Below are positions 52,776 through 59,787 of a stretch of 64,000 bases of DNA, one piece after another. The DNA comes from Thermoplasmatales archaeon I-plasma (GTDB lineage: Archaea > Thermoplasmatota > Thermoplasmata > Thermoplasmatales > GCA-001856825): positions 50,581-114,580 of the forward strand of contig ATMD01000001.1 of assembly GCA_001856825.1 (NCBI GenBank). The letters run 5' to 3'. The notes beneath the pieces are model-generated. The model was not told where the DNA came from, did not search any database, and worked only from the letters and a program-made list of their open reading frames with translations. The position numbers were made by a program, and so were the translations under genes. How positions within the stretch are numbered: the stretch's first letter is position 1; each line of letters begins with the position of its first letter.

Positions 52776-54503
52776 TCAATACACCCTCGCTTCCGGCTTC
52801 CATTTGGTCAGGGTTACAGGCTTGTAGCTTAACTTTAGTTCGCCCCCAACCTTCTGGATAATCGTATGCTTCAGGTAGTTATCGTCATCCCTCTTGGGGA
52901 AATCTGTCCTGAAGTGGGATCCCCTACTCTCCTTCCTCTGAAGAGCACCGTAAATTACAACTTCTGCAAGCTCAACAAGATTCTTCATTTCTAGCGATGC
53001 GATGAGATTCTGGTTGTAGACGTTACCCTTCTCCGCAATTGTAATCTTGCCGCTCCTTTCTATGAGGCCTCTAACGATCTTCAACCCCTCTGTTAGGTCC
53101 TTCTCATTCCTGAAGACGTAAGCATCCCTGTCCATAGTCTTCCAGAGTTCCCTCTTGATATCGTAAGGGTCGTTGTCCCCCTTGTCCTTGTAAGCGTCTG
53201 CTATAAAATTCTCTGCGTACGCTCTGTCCCCTTCCGACAGGTTCACCTGCTTATCGTTGGAAAGGAGCCATTTTGCAGAATCTCCTCCAGCCTGCTTTCC
53301 AAAGACGACGCATTCGCTTGTGGAATTCGAGCCAAGCCTGTTGGATCCGTGGATGGAAATGCAGCCGGCCTCGCCTGCAGCCCATAAGCCTGTGACTCCG
53401 GTGTAACCTGTCGTCGTGATATCTATTCCACCCATAGTGTAGTGGGCGGAAGGTCTTACGGGCAATGGTGATTTCAGCGGGTCAAGGCCTACGTAATGTA
53501 TCCCAATCTCCCTGACCTGTGAAAGTTTCTCCTTTATCTTCTCATCCCCAATAGGGGAGAAGTCAAGCAGTAGGTAGTCGAGTCCATCAGGACCCTTGTA
53601 TCCCCTGCCTTCCAGTATTTCAGTCATCATTGACCTGGATATTATATCCCTCGGTGCAAGGTCCTTCTTGGAGGGCGCGTATTTTTCCATGAACCTTTCG
53701 CCCTTCGCATTCCTGAGTATTCCCCCATCCCCCCTCACCCCCTCTGTTATCAGAATTCCGGATGGGACGAGTCCTGTGGGGTGGAACTGGACGAACTCAA
53801 GGTCCTTCATCCTCAGACCCCTCCTCAGGGCGATTGCAAGTCCATCCCCTGTTACAAGGTGAGAATAGGTGGTATATCCGTAAAGCCTGCCAAGCCCTCC
53901 AGTTGCTATTATCGCAGCCCTTGCCTTGAATATCCTGATCTCTCCGGTAGGTATGTCGAATGCAAGGACTCCCCTGAACGTGTTGTTGTCTATCAGGAAA
54001 TCGTAAACGAACTGTTCGTGGAACTTGTCAATGTTGCCGTACTTCAGCATCGTATCGTAAAGTGTGTGGACTTCGTAGAATCCTGTCCTGTCGGCAGCGA
54101 AAGTAGCCCTTGGATACGAATGGCCGCCAAACGGGCGCTGTGCAATCCTCCCATCCTCCCTCCTGGCCCACGGGATTCCCCAGTGCTCAAGCTCAAGTAT
54201 GTCCACAGGACACTGCCTCACAAAAAATTCCACTGCATCCTGATCTGCGAGATAGTCGGATCCCTTGATAGTATCGTAAGCGTGAAGGTCGAATGAGTCC
54301 CCCTCATCCATGTAGAGGACAGCTGCTGATCCCCCCTCTGCAGAAATTGAGTGAGGCCTCATCAACTGATTTTTGGCAATGATGGCAATCCTCAGCTTTC
54401 CCTTCCCCACCTTTGCAGCTTCTATTGCGGCCCTCAAACCCGCAAGACCTGAACCTACAATAACTAAATCGTAATCAAAGATTTCGACCAAATAGATCGC
54501 CAT
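52776..54503 (-). CDS. sdhA: Succinate dehydrogenase flavoprotein subunit
   Basis: A 575-residue flavoprotein. The FAD motif is VIVGSGLAGLRAAIEAAK, the likely covalent-flavin His is in RPHSISAEGG (His51), and the active-site regions are FVQFHPTGLVPSGILITEGVRG, APRDIISRSM and RPSAHYTMGGI. It oxidises succinate to fumarate at the inner face of the membrane and passes electrons to SdhB. It is the first gene of its operon; a hairpin and an A/T-rich region separate it from the second complex. Confidence 0.93.
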   Translation of the reverse strand: MAIYLVEIFDYDLVIVGSGLAGLRAAIEAAKVGKGKLRIAIIAKNQLMRPHSISAEGGSAAVLYMDEGDSFDLHAYDTIKGSDYLADQDAVEFFVRQCPVDILELEHWGIPWARREDGRIAQRPFGGHSYPRATFAADRTGFYEVHTLYDTMLKYGNIDKFHEQFVYDFLIDNNTFRGVLAFDIPTGEIRIFKARAAIIATGGLGRLYGYTTYSHLVTGDGLAIALRRGLRMKDLEFVQFHPTGLVPSGILITEGVRGDGGILRNAKGERFMEKYAPSKKDLAPRDIISRSMMTEILEGRGYKGPDGLDYLLLDFSPIGDEKIKEKLSQVREIGIHYVGLDPLKSPLPVRPSAHYTMGGIDITTTGYTGVTGLWAAGEAGCISIHGSNRLGSNSTSECVVFGKQAGGDSAKWLLSNDKQVNLSEGDRAYAENFIADAYKDKGDNDPYDIKRELWKTMDRDAYVFRNEKDLTEGLKIVRGLIERSGKITIAEKGNVYNQNLIASLEMKNLVELAEVVIYGALQRKESRGSHFRTDFPKRDDDNYLKHTIIQKVGGELKLSYKPVTLTKWKPEARVY

Positions 54504-54603
54504 TACTAAAGTTCACGACGATATAAAAATTCTCAGTTTTTTGCCCTAAATTAAATTTAGTACACTAAAAGTAATATTTTAAAGAACATGAATCAATTTC
54601 GCC

Positions 54604-54636
54604 CTCTATTCTCGCAGTCAGGTGGCGAGAATAGAG
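54604..54636. terminator. 12-bp perfect hairpin at the end of the second (Sdh1-like) operon
   Basis: CTCTATTCTCGC (54604-54615) and GCGAGAATAGAG (54625-54636) are perfect inverted arms with a 9-base loop. The stop codon of the small membrane gene (54618-54620) lies in the loop. There is no long U run directly after it on the minus strand, so it may be a processing or stability element rather than a terminator. Confidence 0.45.
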
Positions 54637-54788
54637 AATGCGAATATCAGAAATCCTGCTATTATCAACCCTTCTGTCCCAGGTGTTCCCAGATTTATGG
54701 CCCTGTAAAGGACACCTGCCATTTCCATCAACAGAATCCCAAGGAAGAACAACGGGTACCTGTATCTCGAAGGAAGTATCTTCAGCAT
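54618..54788 (-). CDS. Small two-helix membrane protein of the second SDH-like complex
   Basis: A 56-residue protein, MLKILPSRYRYPLFFLGILL followed by a second hydrophobic segment near the C-terminus (LIIAGFLIFAFSILAT). It is 5 bases after the anchor gene stop, on the same strand. It would contribute a second anchor piece, as small extra membrane subunits do in some bacterial SDHs. No family is recognised. Codon use matches its neighbours. Confidence 0.6.
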   Translation of the reverse strand: MLKILPSRYRYPLFFLGILLMEMAGVLYRAINLGTPGTEGLIIAGFLIFAFSILAT

Positions 54789-54792
54789 AGAA

Positions 54793-55512
54793 TCACAACC
54801 CCATGTGAATAAGCAGTATGTTCGGCACTATACCGGCAACCATTCCTCTGATGAACAGGTCAACGAAAACGAACATTATGAGGCTTGTCCAGGCTATCGC
54901 CTCATGGTGACCGTTAAGCCTTGACTGGAACCTGTAGAGTGAATTCTTCCTGTTCTGGTTGACTGGGCAGTTGACGCAGTCCCTGTATCCGCCGATAAGG
55001 TGCCTTACCGAATGGCAGGAGAAAGTGTAGAATGTCACAGCAAGTGCATTTACGGTAAGAATGACCGTTCCAAGTGTCACAGTTATTGCACCTGTATAGA
55101 CTATGGAATGATATATATCGTAATAGAAGAACGGCAGAATTGCCCATGCTGTGTACATGAAATATCTGTGCACATTCTCTATCCTGAAGAAACCAGTCTC
55201 ACCGCTGTACCCTCTGCTCTTTGAGTCCAGCCTAACGTCGGTTGCGCAGCTGTTCGGGTGGTTGAAGAGATGCCTGTGATAATCCTTCCTGTAGGCATAG
55301 CAGGTGAGCCTGAATAGTACAACCAGCGGTAGGATCAGAACTGTAGGTGTGTAGAATGGGTCTGTCAGGCCATCATACACTGGTACCTTATACATTATTA
55401 TTAGCAGTGAACCAAGGATCGAGATGAAAACGAAAGACCAGAATCTCCAGTTTGGTTCAAGGAATTCGGGTGGGATAATGTGCCTCACTGGTGACTCGCT
55501 TGCTGCCCTCAT
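54793..55512 (-). CDS. Sdh1-like membrane anchor (Cys/His-rich)
   Basis: A 239-residue membrane protein with five helices (about 23-43, 54-73, 117-138, 140-163, 206-230). FRLTCYAYRKDYHRHLFNHP, YSGETGFFRIENVHRYFMY and FYTFSCHSVRHLIGG match the pattern of the mycobacterial Sdh1 anchor (Rv0249c type). Cys71, His80, His115, Cys166, His167 and His171 are candidate cofactor ligands. A DCVNCP pair (Cys179, Cys182) follows. It overlaps the iron-sulfur gene by ATGA. The family match is from pattern memory, not a search. Confidence 0.72.
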   Translation of the reverse strand: MRAASESPVRHIIPPEFLEPNWRFWSFVFISILGSLLIIMYKVPVYDGLTDPFYTPTVLILPLVVLFRLTCYAYRKDYHRHLFNHPNSCATDVRLDSKSRGYSGETGFFRIENVHRYFMYTAWAILPFFYYDIYHSIVYTGAITVTLGTVILTVNALAVTFYTFSCHSVRHLIGGYRDCVNCPVNQNRKNSLYRFQSRLNGHHEAIAWTSLIMFVFVDLFIRGMVAGIVPNILLIHMGL

Positions 55513-56258
55513 TTATTTCCCCTCCCCTTTCTTCTGGCCCTGACAATCATTGCAATCGGATCATACTGTGCATTTACCGCCCTCTCCTTTTCCGGAATGA
55601 TGGCGTTGTCAGTGATGTGGATTTCCTCTGGGCAAACCTCCGTGCAGCATTTGGTGATGTTGCAGTAACCCAGGCCTGCATCCTTGTTCATGAATGTTGA
55701 CCTGTCAAGTGCATCAAGGGGGTGCATGTCAAGGGATGCGGCCTTAACCACGTGTCTTGGACCAAAGTATCCCGAGTTGTGTTCCCTGATCACGTGGCAG
55801 ACGTCCTGGCACAGGAAACACTCTATGCATTTCTTGAATTCTTTGGACCGTTCAATATCCACCTGGGAGATCTTCCACGGTTTTTCCAGTCCTTCCTTAG
55901 GCGTGAATTTTGGGATTCTCTTCAGGAGGTCCCAGTTCTGCGACACGTCAGTAACAAGGTCCTTTATGAGGGGGTAGGCAGCCAGGGGTGAAACTGTTAT
56001 CTTCTGCCCCTTGTATGAATCCACCCTTGCCTTGCACATGAGTGAAGGCCTGTGATTGATTTCTGCAGAGCAAGAGCCACACTTTCCTGCCATGCAATTC
56101 CACCTCAGTGAGAGGCTGGGGTCTATGTGTTTCTCTATGTATTTCATTGCATCGAGAACAACCATCCCCTCTTCCATCGGAACTTCGTAGTCCACATATT
56201 TCCCCTCGCCTTCGGTTGCAGGATCTCTCCTGTACACGCTTATCTTTAAAGTTTCCAT
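55509..56258 (-). CDS. Second succinate dehydrogenase/fumarate reductase iron-sulfur subunit
   Basis: A 249-residue subunit. It has the 2Fe-2S site RWNCMAGKCGSCSAEIN with a later Cys, CIECFLCQDVCHV and CNITKCCTEVCPEEIHITD; the third motif has Cys-Asn-Ile-Thr-Lys-Cys-Cys rather than the usual spacing. The ATG 56256-56258 shares one base with the stop of the flavoprotein gene (TGATG). The chain would carry electrons between the flavin and the Cys/His-rich anchor. Confidence 0.88.
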   Translation of the reverse strand: METLKISVYRRDPATEGEGKYVDYEVPMEEGMVVLDAMKYIEKHIDPSLSLRWNCMAGKCGSCSAEINHRPSLMCKARVDSYKGQKITVSPLAAYPLIKDLVTDVSQNWDLLKRIPKFTPKEGLEKPWKISQVDIERSKEFKKCIECFLCQDVCHVIREHNSGYFGPRHVVKAASLDMHPLDALDRSTFMNKDAGLGYCNITKCCTEVCPEEIHITDNAIIPEKERAVNAQYDPIAMIVRARRKGRGNK

Positions 56259-57982
56259 CAGTATTCCTCCTCCCTTACGAGTTTCTTGAGATTGTCCGGC
56301 ATTGGCGGAACATCCCTCCATTCAAGTTTCATACCTTTCTCCCCTTTCACATAGATGATGTTCTTCCTCATCGCAGGATTCTTCTTCGGGAAGTCGCTCC
56401 TTGCATGCGCGCCTCTGCTTTCCTTCCTCTCAATCGCCCCCCTCACTATCGCTTCGGCTGCTGTGAGCATGGAAGGAAGCTCCAGTGCCTGAAGGAGACC
56501 CTTGTTGTATTTCAGGCTACCATGAACAGCTACTTTTTTTGATGACTCCTTCAGTTCCAATATGATTGAGAGGGCCTTGTTGAGTTTCACCTCATCCCTT
56601 ATTATGCCCACGTTCTCGCTCATGTTCTCCTCCAGCTTTGATGCCAGCTCATGCGGGTTTAGCCCCTCCTTCCCAAGGAAGGAATTGACCCTGTCTATTT
56701 CTTTTGCAATAACTGATTCATCTATCCTGCCAGGTGACGCCTTCTTGGAATATGCGGATGCGCCATCTCCGCTCCTCTTTCCAAACACGAGTATGTCTGC
56801 AAGTGAATTCCCGCCCAGCCTGTTTGCGCCGTGCAGTCCGCTTGCAACCTCTCCAGAAGCGAATAGTCCTGGAACGTTTGTGGCAGCTGTCTCAGGGTCC
56901 ACCCTTATTCCACCCATCTGGTAGTGGACTGTCGGAGCAACCTCCATCTTTTCCTTTGTTATGTCCACTCCGGCGAAATCCATGTACTGTTTGTACATGC
57001 TTGGCAATTTCTTCTTGATGAAGTCAGCACCTTTGTGCGTAATGTCAAGATAAACGCCTCCATGAACAGTTCCCCTTCCCGCCATGATTTCTGCATAATT
57101 GGCCCTTGCAACTATGTCCCTTGCATCAAGTTCCATCTTCTTTGGTGAATAGCGTTGCATGTACCTTTCGCCCTGGGCATTGAGAAGGATGCCCCCTTCG
57201 CCCCTCACACCTTCAGTGACAAGCAACCCCTTTACTCCCGGGGGAAAGACCATGCCAGTTGGATGGAACTGTATCATTTCCATGTCCATGAGTTCTGCTC
57301 CTGCTTCATACGCGAGCCCCAGGCCGTCCCCAGTAGATTCCCATGAGTTGGAAGTGACCTTGTATATCCTTCCGCAACCACCCGTGGATATTATGACAGA
57401 TTTTGCACTGAAAACATAGAATTCGCCGGTGTTGAGCTTTATTCCCATTGCACCGACCACCCTGTCACCGTCCTTCAGGAGTTTTGTAACGTAGAGCTCG
57501 TCGAAGAATTTTATGTCCCTGTGGAGAATCTGGTCTTCCAGTGTCCTTATGATCTCGAGACCTGTCCTGTCGCCAACATGGCAGAGCCTACGGTACGTAT
57601 GTGCACCGAAGGCACGCTGCATGATTGCTCCATCTGGTGTCCTGTCAAAAAGGGCACCGTACTCCTCCAGCTCCCTTACCCTGTCAGGAGCCTCTTTTGC
57701 AAGTATCTCTGCCATCCTGTAGTTGGATATGTACACCCCCTCTTCAATGGTGTCTGCGAAATGCACCTCCCAGCTGTCCTGTGGGTCTACATTCGCCAGG
57801 GAGGCTGCTATCCCGCCCTCTGCCATGACAGTGTGCGCCTTCCCGAGAAGGGACTTAGAGAGAATTGTTACGCTCGATCCTGAATCGAATGCAGCAATAG
57901 CTGCCCTCATCCCGGCGCCCCCTGCTCCAATAATAAGAACATCCGTCTCCTGCTTAATGTATTGCGAACTCATATCAATCAT
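56258..57982 (-). CDS. Second succinate dehydrogenase/fumarate reductase flavoprotein
   Basis: A 574-residue flavoprotein. FAD motif IIGAGGAGMRAAIAAFDSG, covalent-FAD histidine in GKAHTVMAEGG (His50), MIQFHPTGMVFPPGVKGLLVTEGVRG, LDARDIVARA and APTVHYQMGGIRVDPET. The ATG at 57980-57982 is preferred to an upstream TTG (57991); a TATA-like ATATAAATTT (58019-58028) gives a leader of about 15 bases. It differs clearly from sdhA in the first complex. Oxidation of succinate or reduction of fumarate with a low-potential quinol are both possible. Confidence 0.9.
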   Translation of the reverse strand: MIDMSSQYIKQETDVLIIGAGGAGMRAAIAAFDSGSSVTILSKSLLGKAHTVMAEGGIAASLANVDPQDSWEVHFADTIEEGVYISNYRMAEILAKEAPDRVRELEEYGALFDRTPDGAIMQRAFGAHTYRRLCHVGDRTGLEIIRTLEDQILHRDIKFFDELYVTKLLKDGDRVVGAMGIKLNTGEFYVFSAKSVIISTGGCGRIYKVTSNSWESTGDGLGLAYEAGAELMDMEMIQFHPTGMVFPPGVKGLLVTEGVRGEGGILLNAQGERYMQRYSPKKMELDARDIVARANYAEIMAGRGTVHGGVYLDITHKGADFIKKKLPSMYKQYMDFAGVDITKEKMEVAPTVHYQMGGIRVDPETAATNVPGLFASGEVASGLHGANRLGGNSLADILVFGKRSGDGASAYSKKASPGRIDESVIAKEIDRVNSFLGKEGLNPHELASKLEENMSENVGIIRDEVKLNKALSIILELKESSKKVAVHGSLKYNKGLLQALELPSMLTAAEAIVRGAIERKESRGAHARSDFPKKNPAMRKNIIYVKGEKGMKLEWRDVPPMPDNLKKLVREEEY

Positions 57983-58018
57983 CGAATTCAAGCGGCTATT
58001 CGCTCAGTGTTTAACGAG

Positions 58019-58028
58019 ATATAAATTT
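58019..58028 (-). promoter_or_regulatory. TATA box of the second SDH-like operon
   Basis: AAATTTATAT (minus-strand sense), 37-46 bases before the flavoprotein ATG. This predicts a short leader of about 15 nt and an operon of four genes: flavoprotein, iron-sulfur, anchor and small membrane protein. Confidence 0.45.
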
Positions 58029-58087
58029 TTAGAGATGTTGAGATAAGTTCAACATCCTAAATATCTTAAATGCTTGCGGTCAGATGC

Positions 58088-59026
58088 TTAAATTGCAGAG
58101 AAATCAATCTTGTTCTTCTTCCTGTCCTTGCTGAGGAGCACTATCCTGGAATCCTCCCTCTCCCCGCCGAATTCATAGTTGAGGTAGCCGTTCAGCCTGG
58201 ATGAGAAGTCCCTTATCTCTTCGTGGGAAGGCATGTTGTTTATCGTCAGCCTGTTCCTCGATCCTCCCACGTGCACGTACCCCTTGTTTTCCACGAAATC
58301 AGGATCTGCCTTCCTGTCCAGCCTGTAATATTCTTCAACGTAACCAAGGTTGAAGTCCTTCACTAAAGTGTGCCTTATCACGGTCCTCGTTTTCAGAGAC
58401 GGTAGAAGTTCTAGCGTCCTGTTCAGCCTTTCCCACGAATCCTTGTATATTGGATTGAGCATCTCATTGAACAGTTTCTCGTTCGGCGCAGCCACCGTTA
58501 CGTAGAGCTGAGTGGGAAGTACCTTCAGTTTCTCGAGAGCATCCGGCTGGGTTCCGTTTGTGACGACAAATGTGGAAATGTGCCTCTCCTTTGCTTCCCT
58601 GAGCAGGTCATCCAGTTTCCCGTAAAGCGTCGGTTCACCAGTAAGTGAAATGGCCATGTGCTTCGGGTTCTGTGCGTCAAGCCACTTCTTCAGGTTCGTC
58701 CTTGAATCGCCCTTGAATCCCGTCAGCAGCAGCCTCTGTGCCTGGATGGACCCCTCGAGTATGTCAGCTGCATCGTCCTCCTGTGGAATCTTTGCCCCCT
58801 CCCACCCCTGTGACCTCCAGCAGAATGTGCAGTTCTCAGAGCACCAGTCTACAGAGGGTGTCATCTGCACACACCTGTGGCTTTCAATGCCATAGAATGT
58901 GTTCTTGTAACATGGCCTGTTGTAGTAGAGGTCCTGCCTGACCCAATGGCATAGCTTCACACCCGAATGGTTTCCTACTATCTTGTACCCCTGTTTCTCA
59001 AGTGCCCTCTTCTTAACTTCATCCAT
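58088..59026 (-). CDS. taw1: S-adenosyl-L-methionine-dependent 4-demethylwyosine synthase (Taw1)
   Basis: A 312-residue radical SAM enzyme with CSENCTFCWRS for the SAM-binding 4Fe-4S cluster (CxxxCxxC). An archaeal TYW1 N-terminal Cys pattern precedes it (KLCHWVRQDLYYNRPCYKN, then HRCVQMTP). LTGEPTLYGKLDDLL and FVVTNGTQPDAL follow. It builds the tricyclic base at position 37 of tRNA-Phe from N1-methylguanosine and pyruvate. The start is ATG 59024-59026, inside the preceding trmI gene. The methylase that makes m1G37 is not in the window. Confidence 0.93.
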   Translation of the reverse strand: MDEVKKRALEKQGYKIVGNHSGVKLCHWVRQDLYYNRPCYKNTFYGIESHRCVQMTPSVDWCSENCTFCWRSQGWEGAKIPQEDDAADILEGSIQAQRLLLTGFKGDSRTNLKKWLDAQNPKHMAISLTGEPTLYGKLDDLLREAKERHISTFVVTNGTQPDALEKLKVLPTQLYVTVAAPNEKLFNEMLNPIYKDSWERLNRTLELLPSLKTRTVIRHTLVKDFNLGYVEEYYRLDRKADPDFVENKGYVHVGGSRNRLTINNMPSHEEIRDFSSRLNGYLNYEFGGEREDSRIVLLSKDRKKNKIDFSAI

Positions 59027-59741
59027 CAAGATTTACACCCACTCCCGAGACGATGAATCCTGTGTGATACAGGAAAGACGTTTCGGGCCTCATCCCCATG
59101 GCGCTAAGCTTCATGGGAACATCGATGAGTTGATGAGCACTAACTAAAAAACCCTTTTTTATTAGGAAACGCGAAAACCTCTCAGCCTGAGAATATGTTG
59201 GGAGGATGGAAGAGACCTTCTTCGTCCCAGTAAGGTGAATATCCAGGAAGTTCCATGGCTCTGGATTGTCAATGAATATCGTGTCATATTCATCCACCTT
59301 CGCATCCCTTCCGTCCCTGTTGTTTGGAAATACCATTCCGTCAACTTCAAACCTCCTTATATTCTTCAATAGCAGCTTATAGTGATCTTCATTCAGTTCG
59401 TAGCTGTCTATCTTCGTCCTGTACATCAGTGCAGAAAGAATGGAGAAACCTCCGGAACCACCACCTATCTCCAGCATCCTGGAACAGAAGGGGAGGTCAA
59501 GTTCGAAACCGATGGTAATTACGTCCTTCGGAAGGATGATCTGCGGACCTCTTTCTATCGATGAAGAGATGTCACTCAGAGTAGATGCCCTTATCCTGAA
59601 CTTCCTCGATCCCACCTCAACCTCCCTGTCTGAGATGGCAAAGCGGGATGTGTCTATGTTTCCAAGGTCCCTGATATACAGCAGGCCGGCATTGGTCGAG
59701 AATGAATACAGTTCCCTGTCGTTGTAGAGGGTGATCAGCAC
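59019..59741 (-). CDS. trmI: tRNA (adenine-N1)-methyltransferase, TrmI-like
   Basis: A 240-residue SAM methyltransferase. An N-terminal beta domain precedes the SAM motif MLEIGGGSGGFSILSAL and YELNEDHYKLLLKNIRRF; the catalytic DNPEPWNFLDIHL matches the TrmI DxPxPW motif, and ILPTYSQAERFSRFL follows. It makes m1A57/58 in the T loop of tRNA. A GTG starts it at 59739-59741. It overlaps taw1 by 8 bases, a tRNA-modification pair. Confidence 0.85.
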   Translation of the reverse strand: MLITLYNDRELYSFSTNAGLLYIRDLGNIDTSRFAISDREVEVGSRKFRIRASTLSDISSSIERGPQIILPKDVITIGFELDLPFCSRMLEIGGGSGGFSILSALMYRTKIDSYELNEDHYKLLLKNIRRFEVDGMVFPNNRDGRDAKVDEYDTIFIDNPEPWNFLDIHLTGTKKVSSILPTYSQAERFSRFLIKKGFLVSAHQLIDVPMKLSAMGMRPETSFLYHTGFIVSGVGVNLDG

Positions 59742-59760
59742 AAATTGAGCAGAACAAAGA

Positions 59761-59770
59761 ATTTAAAATA
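59761..59770 (+). promoter_or_regulatory. TATA box of alaS
   Basis: ATTTAAAATA with its centre about 23 bases upstream of the GTG at 59788, so alaS is probably leaderless. It sits in the 46-base divergent gap between trmI and alaS. Confidence 0.5.
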
Positions 59771-59787
59771 GTTATTCTTCCCTCCTT

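Noticed and set aside
54588..54812. Plus-strand open frame over the end of the second SDH-like operon
   Set aside because: It is antisense to the small 56-residue membrane gene, which has operon position and membrane segments in its favour.
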